The translations under genes and the position numbers were made by a program. Of a stretch of DNA of 64,000 nucleotides, positions 46,484 to 54,112 are shown piece by piece. Source of the stretch: Pseudonocardia sp. N23. GTDB lineage: Bacteria > Actinomycetota > Actinomycetes > Mycobacteriales > Pseudonocardiaceae. The notes under the pieces are model-generated. The model made no database searches. It worked only from the letters and a program-made list of their open reading frames with translations, and was not told the DNA's origin. The stretch lies in contig NZ_BEGX01000128.1 in NCBI RefSeq assembly GCF_002583555.1, forward strand, positions 187,574 through 251,573, in the 5' to 3' direction. Within the stretch, counting starts at the first letter, position 1. The number at the start of each line of letters is the position of its first letter.

Positions 46484-46498
46484 ACCGTGTGACACGGT
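46484..46498. promoter_or_regulatory. inverted repeat ACCGTGT-G-ACACGGT
   Basis: Perfect 7-bp arms around a single G lie in the 161-bp divergent gap, 74 bp before the methyltransferase start on one side and the same from the GCS2-type gene on the other. A TetR/GntR-like dimer site is plausible; no candidate regulator is adjacent. Confidence 0.45.
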
Positions 46499-46571
46499 GG
46501 ATGACCGCTCGTGACGACGATCGGCGCTGGTGGGGCGCTGCTCGGGTCCGAGGATCGGAGGCAGTGACCGC

Positions 46572-48080
46572 ATGGGCCAGGGCGTCGACCGGACTACGTT
46601 CAGTCGACGGGACCGGCAGCGATACCGGGTGAAAGTCCATCGCTGTCTCGACGCGCTCGCGACGATGCTGCGCGAACACCCGTTCGCACACGACGAACCG
46701 ATGACCGGCATCGAGGTCGAGCTCAACCTGGTCGACGCCGACCTGCGCCCCGCGCTCACCGGCGGCGACGTCCTCGACGCCATCGGCTCCGCCGAGTTCC
46801 AGACCGAGCTGGGCCGCTGGAACCTCGAGCTCAACCTGCCGCCCCGTCCGCTGCCGGGCGACGAATGGCGCCACCTCGAACACCACCTCCTCGACGAGCT
46901 CGCCGTTGCCCGCGCCAAGGCCCGCGACTGTGCGTCGCAACTCGTGATGATCGGCATCCTGCCGACGCTGCGCCGCGAGGACCTGGTCGCCGAGGCCATC
47001 TCGCAGGACGAGCGCTACACGGTGCTCAACGAGCAGATGCTGACCGCGCGGGGCGAGCCGATCCGCGTCGACATCACCGGTGACGACGCCTCCGGCCGCC
47101 ACGACGTCGCAGCCGACCGGTTGGTCGCCGACTTCGACACGATCATCCCCGAGGCCGCCTGCACGTCGATGCAGCTGCACCTGCAGGTGTCGCCGGACTC
47201 GTTCGCCTCGTACTGGAACGCGGCGCAGTGCCTGGCCGGGGTGCAGCTGGCCGTCGGCGCCAACTCCCCGTTCCTGCTCGGCTCGCGGCTGTGGGCGGAG
47301 ACGCGGATCCCGCTGTTCGAACAGTCCTGCGACGTCCGCAGCCCCGAGCTGCACAACCAGGGCGTACGTCCGCGGGTGTGGTTCGGCGAGCGGTGGATCA
47401 CCTCGATCCTCGACCTGTTCTCCGAGAACGCCCGCTACTTCCCCGGACTCATGCCGCTCACGCACGACAGCGACCCGCTGGCCGACCTCGAAGCCGGCCG
47501 CGTGCCTGGGCTCGACGAGCTGCGGCTGCACAACGGCACCATCTGGCGCTGGAACCGCCCGGTCTACGACGTCTCCGACGGCACCCCGCACGTACGCGTC
47601 GAGAACCGGGTGCTGCCCGCCGGGCCCACGGCCGTCGACATGGTGGCCAACGCCCTGTTCTTCTACGGGCTGCTGCGGGTGCTGGTGGAGGCCGAACGGC
47701 CGCTGTGGAGCTCGATGTCGTTCGAGGCGGCCGAGGAGAACTTCATGACGGCCGCCCGGCACGGCCTCGACGGTCCGCTGTACTGGCCCGGGTCGGGCTG
47801 GATGCGTCCCGACGAGCTCGTCCTGCGCAAGCTGCTCCCGCAGGCACAGGAGGGCCTGGCCCGGTGGGGCGTCAGCGGGGAGGTCGTCGACCGGTATCTG
47901 TCGGTCATCGAGCGACGCTGCGTCACGCGCCGGACGGGTGCCGTGTGGCAGCTCGACGCCGTCGCTGCCCTCGAGGCCCGCGGCGCCGACCGCGACGCCG
48001 CCCTGCACGGCATGCTGGCGCGCTACCTGGAGCAGTCGATCGCCAACGAGCCCGTCCACTCGTGGTCGCTGCCGTCCTGA
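46572..48080 (+). CDS. glutamate-cysteine ligase family protein (long GCS2 type)
   Basis: This 502-residue protein belongs to the glutamate-cysteine ligase 2-like ATP-grasp-independent ligases but is longer than the YbdK type. TGIEVELNLVD holds the acidic metal-binding segment, followed by FQTELGRWNLELNLPPRPL, and CTSMQLHLQV is the nucleotide/His segment. HVRVENRVLPAGPTAVDMVAN corresponds to the Arg-containing substrate loop. It probably joins an amino acid through the gamma-carboxyl of glutamate; the acceptor is not known, and mycothiol synthesis does not need it. ATG at 46572 precedes the conserved GVDRTTFSRRD start. Confidence 0.85.
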   Translation: MGQGVDRTTFSRRDRQRYRVKVHRCLDALATMLREHPFAHDEPMTGIEVELNLVDADLRPALTGGDVLDAIGSAEFQTELGRWNLELNLPPRPLPGDEWRHLEHHLLDELAVARAKARDCASQLVMIGILPTLRREDLVAEAISQDERYTVLNEQMLTARGEPIRVDITGDDASGRHDVAADRLVADFDTIIPEAACTSMQLHLQVSPDSFASYWNAAQCLAGVQLAVGANSPFLLGSRLWAETRIPLFEQSCDVRSPELHNQGVRPRVWFGERWITSILDLFSENARYFPGLMPLTHDSDPLADLEAGRVPGLDELRLHNGTIWRWNRPVYDVSDGTPHVRVENRVLPAGPTAVDMVANALFFYGLLRVLVEAERPLWSSMSFEAAEENFMTAARHGLDGPLYWPGSGWMRPDELVLRKLLPQAQEGLARWGVSGEVVDRYLSVIERRCVTRRTGAVWQLDAVAALEARGADRDAALHGMLARYLEQSIANEPVHSWSLPS

Positions 48081-48199
48081 GCCGGGGTTAGCGGGCGCGA
48101 ACGGATCGCCCGAAGCGGCCCGCGAGGACGAGCGGGGTACGTAGCGTCCCGCGCCATGCGTCGCACGATCGTGCCCGGTTCTCCCGGCGAGGCCTGAGC

Positions 48200-49381
48200 G
48201 TGGGCAGGTTCCGGCTGTTCGCGCGCCCGGACGAACAGCCCCGGTGGACCCCGGGCCGGGTCGGGCCACCGGGCCCGGCCGACAGCCCCAGGGACGACGA
48301 CGTCCGGGCCGCCGAGGTCCGGGCCGCCGAGGTCCGGGCTCACGACGCCCCGGGCAACGGGCCCCGGAGCGGCCGCCGCGTGGGCGACAGCTCCCGAGCC
48401 GGGGGCTCGCGGGTCGACGGCCCCCGGGGCGTCCGACCGTCCCGACGACCCGACCCCGCAGCGCGACCCGACACGGGGGCCGGCCCGCGTCCGGGCGATT
48501 CCACCGCGGTGGCCGCCTACCCAGCCGTCCACCCGGCCGTTCCCCCCGCGGCCCGGTACGGCGCGGTTCGCGGGCCCTCCCCGAGCGGGAGCCGTGCCCT
48601 CGACCCCTCCGGTCCCGCGACCGATCCGCTCGGTCTCCCCGTCGTCAGCCGGATGCCGACGCCACCCGGCAAAAGCGGTCCGGCCCCACGTCCGGACCGC
48701 CGATCGGCTGCCGGTTCCCGGGAGTCGCCGGCCGGGTCCCTCCGCCGGCCCGCGAGCATCCCCGTCCTCCCGGCACAGAGCTCCGGCCCCGAGGTCGTCC
48801 CGTACACGAGCGGCCTGCTGGGTCCTGACGATCACGGCGGCACCGGCCCTCCGACGACGATCCGCGGCCGGTCCGTCGATATCGCGGAGGTGCGATGCCT
48901 GGCAGCCGCGTTCGCCGCCGACTACCTCTCCTGGGACGAGGACGACCCGACCCGCCGCGGTGACGTCCTCGCCGAGCACCTGCCCGAGCGCCTGCGCGAC
49001 CTCACCCGCGGCGGGCCCGGACCCGGCTGGACGGGCGAGGGCCGGCAACGGGCCGAGATCAGCCTGGCCGGAACGGTCGGCACCGACGACGACGGGCGCC
49101 TTCTCGTCGACGTCCGGGTCCGTGTCACGCCGTACGTCCGGGCCTGCCGGCCACTCCCCGCCGCCGACGCCACGCCCCCGGCGCCCGCGCTTGGCCCACC
49201 GTCGTCGGCGCCGCCACCCGACGGCGCCGGTTGGGCGGGACGGGCGGCGTCGTGGGTGCGGGTCAGCGTCCCGGTGACCCACGACGGCGACCGTCTCGTC
49301 GCCGAACCCGACGAAGAGCTGCTCGCACCGGCTGCTCCCGCGGCGCAGCCCGACCCGACCGCGCCCAGGAGACCGTCGTGA
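48200..49381 (+). CDS. Pro/Arg-rich protein with C-terminal TcpC-like segment
   Basis: The first 220 of 393 residues are disordered, rich in Arg, Pro, Gly and Asp, with repeats such as RAAEVRAAEVRA. The C-terminal part (about 225-330) appears folded: VRCLAAAFAADYLSWDEDDPTRR, starting VRCLAAAFAADYLSWDED, then GWTGEGRQRAEISLAG and DGRLLVDVRVRVTPYV. FAADYLSWDxxDP resembles the TcpC/VirB8-like conjugation proteins, which are NTF2-fold, but no membrane helix or conjugation gene is near. GTG at 48200 is two bases after a 13-codon frame (48156-48197). The stop overlaps the next start (GTGA). Confidence 0.6.
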   Translation: MGRFRLFARPDEQPRWTPGRVGPPGPADSPRDDDVRAAEVRAAEVRAHDAPGNGPRSGRRVGDSSRAGGSRVDGPRGVRPSRRPDPAARPDTGAGPRPGDSTAVAAYPAVHPAVPPAARYGAVRGPSPSGSRALDPSGPATDPLGLPVVSRMPTPPGKSGPAPRPDRRSAAGSRESPAGSLRRPASIPVLPAQSSGPEVVPYTSGLLGPDDHGGTGPPTTIRGRSVDIAEVRCLAAAFAADYLSWDEDDPTRRGDVLAEHLPERLRDLTRGGPGPGWTGEGRQRAEISLAGTVGTDDDGRLLVDVRVRVTPYVRACRPLPAADATPPAPALGPPSSAPPPDGAGWAGRAASWVRVSVPVTHDGDRLVAEPDEELLAPAAPAAQPDPTAPRRPS

Positions 49382-50559
49382 GCACCATCGACCTCGTCGG
49401 CCTGATCCACCGTGCCGTGTCGGCGGGGATCACCGGCGTGATGCTGTCCGTCGGGCACGTCCTGCCGGCGGGTCCCGCCGACCCGCCCCCGCGCGCCGAG
49501 GATTCCCGCTCCACCCTGCCCTGGGACGCGGCCCCGTGGGACGGCATGCCCTGGGACGGCATGCCCTGGACCGGGATGCCGCCGGACACCCCCATGGACC
49601 CGGTTCCTCTCGACCCGGTTCCTCGCGAGCCGGTTCCTCGCGAGCCGGGGCCCCTCGACCCGGCACCTGTCCATCCGGCACCGGCCGATCCGCCGCGCAC
49701 GGACCCGGCGCCGGTCGATCCCGGTATCCCTCCGGCCGGCCTCCCGCCCGGTCTCCCGCCGACCGACCACCCGCCCGCCGCCAGGCCGCCGGCCGCCGAA
49801 CCGCCGGTAGCCCGGCCGACCGTCGTCACACCGACCGCCGTCCGACCCCGGCCACCCGTCCCTCCACCCGACCGATCTCCCGATCCCGGTCACCGGCCAC
49901 CACCCCCGACCACCTCCCCGACGGCAGACCGCACGACCGATACGCGCCTGACCGACAGCCGCCGCACCGACGATCCCCGCACGCCCCGCAGCGACACCTC
50001 GGGACGTGCCGGTGAGCCGGCCCCGGACGCCCCGATCCGCGCCGCGGAGTTCGACACCGCTCCGCCCGCCCGCGATGTGCGCTCGGCGGGGCGGGTGTCG
50101 GTGGCCGACGGTGTCCTCACGCTGTCGTCCCCCTCGGGCGCCGCTGCGCTCTGCTGGACGGGCGCACGGACGTACGGGCGCTGGGAGGTGCGGATGAGGG
50201 CCCCGGCGTCGGCGGGCTCCGCGCTGCTCGTCGGCACCGGCCCCGGCGCCGGCCAGGTCCGTTTCGTCGAGCTGGCCGGCTCGCAGGCCCGGTACGTCGT
50301 CCGCGGCGACGACGGGACCGCCCGCGGATCGGCACCCGTCGACGGCTCGGCCTGGCACGTGTGGACGGTCGAGTGGACGGCGGAGTCGGCGGTGGGGCTC
50401 GTCGACGGGCGGGAGTGGTTCCGCGCCGACGCCCGGGCCTTGCTGCCACGCGGGCCGCTGCACCTGTGCTTGCAGGCGATCCGGCCGGAGGGCGCGAGGC
50501 AGGGCGTCGCGACGCTGGAGGTCGACCACGTGCGGGACTTCGCGCCCCGGACCCGGTGA
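49378..50559 (+). CDS. Pro-rich protein with GH16-like lectin domain lacking catalytic residues
   Basis: The protein has 393 residues. Residues 1-40 are weakly hydrophobic, about 40-220 are Pro-rich with five-residue repeats (WDGMP twice and WTGMP; DPVPL, DPVPR, EPVPR, EPGPL), and about 225-393 form a concanavalin-like jelly roll. AEFDTAPPARDV, YGRWEVRMRAPASAG and WTVEWTAESAVGLVDG are typical of GH16/LamG folds. Where GH16 enzymes have GEIDFVE, this has GQVRFVE, so nucleophile and Asp are absent and only binding is likely. Secretion is uncertain. It is coupled to the preceding gene by a GTGA overlap. Confidence 0.62.
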   Translation: MSTIDLVGLIHRAVSAGITGVMLSVGHVLPAGPADPPPRAEDSRSTLPWDAAPWDGMPWDGMPWTGMPPDTPMDPVPLDPVPREPVPREPGPLDPAPVHPAPADPPRTDPAPVDPGIPPAGLPPGLPPTDHPPAARPPAAEPPVARPTVVTPTAVRPRPPVPPPDRSPDPGHRPPPPTTSPTADRTTDTRLTDSRRTDDPRTPRSDTSGRAGEPAPDAPIRAAEFDTAPPARDVRSAGRVSVADGVLTLSSPSGAAALCWTGARTYGRWEVRMRAPASAGSALLVGTGPGAGQVRFVELAGSQARYVVRGDDGTARGSAPVDGSAWHVWTVEWTAESAVGLVDGREWFRADARALLPRGPLHLCLQAIRPEGARQGVATLEVDHVRDFAPRTR

Positions 50560-50603
50560 ACGGGCCCCGACAACGGGCGCCGGACAGCGGGCGCCGGACA
50601 GCG

Positions 50604-50675
50604 GCGTGGGCCCCGGCCTGATGGCCGGGGCCCACGTTGTCCCGAACTGACGCGCCGCTCCCACCACGAAGCAAC
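50604..50675 (-). ncRNA. candidate iron-responsive small RNA, copy A
   Basis: This is a predicted leftward transcript of about 72 nt. From the predicted start G at 50675 the first 38 nt (to 50638) match copy B with one mismatch. They can fold as GCUUC-GUGGUG-GGAGC, leaving a GUGGUG loop. A 14-bp stem (CGTGGGCCCCGGCC, 50605-50636) with ATCA loop ends it and could also terminate the rightward GH16-like gene. The promoter and iron box lie just upstream. No short closed reading frame is present in this copy, which favours RNA function. Expression and targets are unknown. Confidence 0.55.
50605..50636. terminator. 14-bp GC hairpin, bidirectional
   Basis: CGTGGGCCCCGGCC and GGCCGGGGCCCACG pair perfectly over 4 nt. 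It lies 45 bp after the GH16-like gene stop and at the 3' end of candidate RNA A. Confidence 0.8.
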
Positions 50676-50680
50676 GTGTC

Positions 50681-50711
50681 TTAGGTTAGCCTCACCTACT
50701 CCTTTACGCAA
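50681..50711 (-). promoter_or_regulatory. promoter with DtxR/IdeR-type iron box, copy A
   Basis: On the minus strand TTGCGT (50711-50706), 17 nt and TAACCT (50688-50683) form a vegetative-type promoter. The 19-bp box at 50681-50699 (plus strand TTAGGTTAG start) matches the DtxR/IdeR consensus TTAGGTTAGSCTAACCTAA at 17 of 19 positions and covers the -10. Iron-loaded regulator would block it. Confidence 0.65.
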
Positions 50712-50748
50712 GCCCTGATTTCCGCCGGGCCGCAACGACACAGAGCCC

Positions 50749-50828
50749 GGACACACGGGAACCCCGGCCACTTGGGCCGGGGCTCCCGTGTGTCCCGAAC
50801 TGACGCGCCGCTCCCACCACGAAGCGAC
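50749..50828 (-). ncRNA. candidate iron-responsive small RNA, copy B
   Basis: This is a predicted leftward transcript of about 80 nt. It starts at G 50828 and has the same 38-nt 5' core as copy A. Its terminal stem pairs 50749-50760 with 50784-50795 and 50762-50769 with 50775-50782, one A-C mismatch apart. It also contains a GTG-started frame of 38 codons running on to 50704, not shared by copy A. The core is conserved from the predicted start while flanks differ, as expected of a duplicated RNA gene. Function is inference. Confidence 0.55.
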
Positions 50829-50835
50829 GGGAATG

Positions 50836-50864
50836 AAGTTAGCCTAGCCTTGCCTTATGCGCAA
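50836..50864 (-). promoter_or_regulatory. promoter with iron box-like site, copy B
   Basis: TTGCGC (50864-50859), 17 nt and TAACTT (50841-50836) repeat the spacing of copy A. The 19-bp site at 50839-50857 matches the iron-box consensus at 14 of 19. The -35 lies inside the last codons of the leftward MFS gene, whose stop is 50857-50855. Confidence 0.5.
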
Positions 50865-52165
50865 GCCTCCGCCTGGGAACGCTCGACGCGGGCCCTCCCG
50901 CGCAGGGCGAGGACGACGGCGACGATCAGCACGGACACCACGGTGAGCGCGCCACCGAGCAGCAGCGGAGCGCGTCCGCCCCACTGCTCGGCCACGATCC
51001 CGAGCAGCGGCGCCCCGAGCGGCGTCGACCCGAGGAACAGCATCATGTAGAGGCCCATGACCCGGCCGCGGACCTCGGGCGCGACGGAGAGTTGGACGAA
51101 GGCATTGGCGGCCGTCGTGAAGAGCAGCGCCGAGAGTCCGACCGCGACGAGCACCACGCCGGCGGACGCGAACGTCGGCATCAGGCCCACGACTGCGAGC
51201 AGCACGCCGAACGCCACCCCCGTCAGCACGACGAAGCGCACGGGCGGGACGGAGGTACGGCGGGCCGCCACGGTGGCGCCGACGACCGAGCCGACGGCGA
51301 TGAGCGTCGTCATCAGGCCGTAGGACTCGGCCGTACCGCCGAAGACGTTGCGGGCGAGCACGGGGATCGTCACGGGGAAGTTGATCGCGAAGGCCGAGAC
51401 GAGGAAGACCATGGCGAGCACGCCGACGAGGTCCGGCCGTGCACGAACGTAGCGCAGCCCCTCGCGGAGCTGGCCGGGCGCGCGGCGGACGCGTTCGGAA
51501 CGGAAGAGCCGCTCGGGCCGCATGAGCAGCAGGGCGGTGACGACGCCGGCGAAGCTCGCCGCGTTGATCAGGAACACCCAGCCGCTGCCGACGGCGGCGA
51601 TCAGCACGCCTGCGACGGCGGGGCCGACGATGCGGGCGAGGTTGAACGTCATCGAGTTCAGCGCGACAGCGTTGGTGACCTGGCCGGGGCCGACGAGCTC
51701 CGAGACGAACGACTGGCGCATCGGCATGTCGAGTGCGGAGAAGCAGCCGAGGACGGCGCAGAAGATGTAGACCTGCAACAGCGCCGCGAACCCGGTGACG
51801 ACGGCCAGGCCGAGCACGAGCGCGCACAGTCCCATGCCGATCTGCAGAAGCATCAGCATCCGCCGCTTGTCGACCCGGTCGGCGAGCACGCCACCCCAGA
51901 GCGACAGCAGCAACGTGGGCGCGAACTGCAGGGCCGTCGCGATGCCGAGGGCGGCGGGGCTGCCGCCGGAGAGGTCGAGGACCAGCCAGTCCTGCGCGAT
52001 GCGCTGCATCCACGTGCCGACCAACGAGACGACCTGCCCGCCCGCGTAGAGGCGGTAGTTGGGCACCCGCAGGGACGCGAAGGTCCCGCCGCGGGGCCTG
52101 TCACCGGGAGGTGGCGCGGGAGCGGGCGGCGGGGTGAACCCAGGGGTGTCGACGACAGCGCTCAT
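50855..52165 (-). CDS. MFS transporter, EntS/MFS_3-like
   Basis: This 436-residue permease has 12 helices. The first part PNYRLYAGGQVVSLVGTWMQRIAQDWLVLDLSG, starting PNYRLYAGGQVVSLVGTWMQ, and loop 2-3 GGVLADRVDKRRMLML are typical of MFS_3, which includes the enterobactin exporter EntS. Siderophore or drug export is possible. I chose ATG at 52165; an earlier TTG would run through the 20-bp inverted repeat that is probably its operator. Candidate iron-regulated RNAs lie at its 3' end, which may hint at iron-linked function (inference). Confidence 0.87.
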   Translation of the reverse strand: MSAVVDTPGFTPPPAPAPPPGDRPRGGTFASLRVPNYRLYAGGQVVSLVGTWMQRIAQDWLVLDLSGGSPAALGIATALQFAPTLLLSLWGGVLADRVDKRRMLMLLQIGMGLCALVLGLAVVTGFAALLQVYIFCAVLGCFSALDMPMRQSFVSELVGPGQVTNAVALNSMTFNLARIVGPAVAGVLIAAVGSGWVFLINAASFAGVVTALLLMRPERLFRSERVRRAPGQLREGLRYVRARPDLVGVLAMVFLVSAFAINFPVTIPVLARNVFGGTAESYGLMTTLIAVGSVVGATVAARRTSVPPVRFVVLTGVAFGVLLAVVGLMPTFASAGVVLVAVGLSALLFTTAANAFVQLSVAPEVRGRVMGLYMMLFLGSTPLGAPLLGIVAEQWGGRAPLLLGGALTVVSVLIVAVVLALRGRARVERSQAEACA

Positions 52166-52167
52166 CT

Positions 52168-52187
52168 GTTGCTTATCGTACAGCAAC
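52168..52187. promoter_or_regulatory. inverted repeat GTTGCT-N8-AGCAAC before MFS gene
   Basis: Perfect 6-bp arms with an 8-nt spacer end 2 bp before the MFS start codon. MarR-type sites often have TTGC/GCAA arms. Binding there would block translation start or early transcription; no marR gene is adjacent. Confidence 0.5.
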
Positions 52188-52220
52188 TAAATCAGGAGCA
52201 CCTCCGGACGCTCCCCCACC

Positions 52221-53810
52221 TCAGCGGAACAGCGCCTCGATCGGCCCCACCGCGAAGTACCCGACGAACGCCACCGCGACGACCCACATCAGCGGGTGCA
52301 CCGTCTTCGCCCGGCCAGAGACGGCGGCGAGGAACACGTAGGAGATGAAGCCTGCGCCGATGCCGTTGGCGATCGAGTAGGTGAACGGCATGACGATGAT
52401 CGTCAGGAAGGCCGGGAGCGCGATCCGGAAGTCCGTGAAGTCGATGTCGGTGATCTGCCGCATCATCAGCGCGCCGACGATCACCAGGGCGGGCGCCGCC
52501 GCCTCGACCGGCACGATCGCGTAGAGCGGCGTCAGGAACATCGCGGCGAGGAACAGCACACCGGTGACGATGTTGGCGAGCCCCGTCCGCGCGCCCTCCG
52601 CGATGCCGGAGGCCGACTCGATGAACACCGTGTTCGACGACACCGACGCCGCACCACCGGCCACCGCGCCCGTGCCCTCGACGAACAGCGCGCGCCCGAC
52701 ATTGGGCAGCTTCCCGTCCTTGTCGACGAGCCCGGCCTGCTTGCCGAGGCCCGTCATGGTGCCCATGGCGTCGAAGAAGTTGGCCAGCACCAGCGTGAAG
52801 ACGAGCAGCGTCGCGGTGATCGCGGGCAGCCGCGTCCAGGCCCCGAAGGACACGTCGCCGACGAGGGACAGGTCGGGCAGCCCGAAGATCGACCCGGGCA
52901 GCCCGGGGTAGCCCAGGTTCCAGCCCTTGGGGTTGGTGCCGTTGGACGGGCCCACCGTCGCGATGGCCTCGACGACGATCGCGACGACCGTCGTCAGCAC
53001 GATGCCCAGCAGGATCCCGGCGCGCACCCGCAGCGCGACCAGGGCGCCGGAGATCAGCAGGCCGAGGACGAAGACGAACGTCGGCCAGGAGGCGATGGAG
53101 CCGTTGATGCCCAGCCCGACGGGGACGGTCGTGTTGGCGGCGTCGGGCAGGCGGCGGACGAATCCCGCGTCGACCAGCCCTATGAACGCGATGAACAGCC
53201 CGATGCCGACGCCGATCGCCGCCTTGAGTGCGGGCGGCACGGCGTTGAACACGGCCGTCCGGAACCCCGTGAGCACGAGGATGACGATGATGATGCCGTC
53301 GACGACGACCAGACCCATCGCCTCGGGCCAGCTGACCTGCGGCGCGATGGTGAACGCGACGAGGGCGTTGATACCGAGGCCGGTGGCCAGCGCGAACGGC
53401 ATGTTCGCGACGAGGCCCATCAGCAGCGTCAGCACGCCGGCGACGAGCGCGGTGGCGGCCGCGACCTGCGGCACCGACAGCACGTTGCCCAGTACGTCGG
53501 CCTTGGCGCCGGGGCCGGTCGGGCTGAAGCTGCCGAGGATCAGCGGGTTGAGCACGACGATGTAGGACATCGTCACGAACGTGACCACGCCGCCGCGGAC
53601 CTCGCGCCCGACGGTCGACCCGCGCTCGGTCAGCGTGAACCAGCGGTCGATGCCCGACCTCGGCCCGGTGGAGGCGGGAGCGGCGGCGTCGGTGTCGGTC
53701 GGTGCGGGTTCGCCGGAGGCAGGGGCGTGGGTGGCCGGCTCGTCATCCGGCGTCGGACGCTGCACGCGGACACGGTAGATCCGGGAACGGCGTCCCGCCC
53801 GATCCGTCAT
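52221..53810 (-). CDS. NCS2 family purine/guanine permease
   Basis: This 529-residue permease belongs to the AzgA-like branch of NCS2 nucleobase transporters, taking up adenine, guanine or hypoxanthine with protons. The start helix reads GIDRWFTLTERGSTVGREVRGGVVTFVTMSYIVVLNPLIL, starting IDRWFTLTERGSTVGREV. ATGLGINALVAFT holds the substrate-site region and FFDAMGTMTGLGKQAGL with the later GTGAVAGGAASVSSNTVFIESASGI are AzgA signatures. A 60-residue acidic, Ala-rich N-terminal extension is unusual. ATG at 53810. It is divergent from a DUF2530 gene, a pairing seen in actinomycetes. Confidence 0.93.
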   Translation of the reverse strand: MTDRAGRRSRIYRVRVQRPTPDDEPATHAPASGEPAPTDTDAAAPASTGPRSGIDRWFTLTERGSTVGREVRGGVVTFVTMSYIVVLNPLILGSFSPTGPGAKADVLGNVLSVPQVAAATALVAGVLTLLMGLVANMPFALATGLGINALVAFTIAPQVSWPEAMGLVVVDGIIIVILVLTGFRTAVFNAVPPALKAAIGVGIGLFIAFIGLVDAGFVRRLPDAANTTVPVGLGINGSIASWPTFVFVLGLLISGALVALRVRAGILLGIVLTTVVAIVVEAIATVGPSNGTNPKGWNLGYPGLPGSIFGLPDLSLVGDVSFGAWTRLPAITATLLVFTLVLANFFDAMGTMTGLGKQAGLVDKDGKLPNVGRALFVEGTGAVAGGAASVSSNTVFIESASGIAEGARTGLANIVTGVLFLAAMFLTPLYAIVPVEAAAPALVIVGALMMRQITDIDFTDFRIALPAFLTIIVMPFTYSIANGIGAGFISYVFLAAVSGRAKTVHPLMWVVAVAFVGYFAVGPIEALFR

Positions 53811-53840
53811 GTGCTCGTTCCCATCCGTGATACTGCTGTC

Positions 53841-54092
53841 ATGCGCAACCCGCCGGCGCTGCCGCAGCGACTGTCCGATGTGTCCCTCATCGTCCCGATC
53901 GGCACGGTCCTGTGGCTGGCCGGCGCAGTGGTCTTCTACGTCGCGCACCTCACCGCGCACCGGCCGCTCGACATCTGGTTCACGACGTGTGCGGCCGGCG
54001 CCGTGCTCGGCGCCATCGGCTACGGCGTCTTCCGGTGGCAGCGCTCGGCGGCGCGACGAGGCTCACGCACCGCGCAGGAGGGCCTGCGCTGA
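53841..54092 (+). CDS. DUF2530 small membrane protein
   Basis: This 83-residue protein has two membrane helices (about 16-38 and 48-64) joined by HLTAHRPLDIWFTTCAAGA and a basic C-terminal tail. It fits the actinobacterial DUF2530 family of unknown function, which is often divergent from an NCS2 permease, as here. The start at ATG 53841 gives RNPPALPQRLSDVSL. It may assist the permease, though that is guesswork. The SDR gene follows 20 bp later. Confidence 0.8.
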   Translation: MRNPPALPQRLSDVSLIVPIGTVLWLAGAVVFYVAHLTAHRPLDIWFTTCAAGAVLGAIGYGVFRWQRSAARRGSRTAQEGLR

Positions 54093-54112
54093 TCCGCTCC
54101 TAAGGTGACGGC

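Noticed and set aside
48200..49381. Integrated conjugative element, from the TcpC-like segment
   Set aside because: There is no relaxase, VirB4/FtsK-type ATPase, integrase or attachment repeat in the window.
50681..50699. Iron box acting on a rightward gene
   Set aside because: No rightward gene follows; the next coding sequence on that side is the leftward MFS gene.
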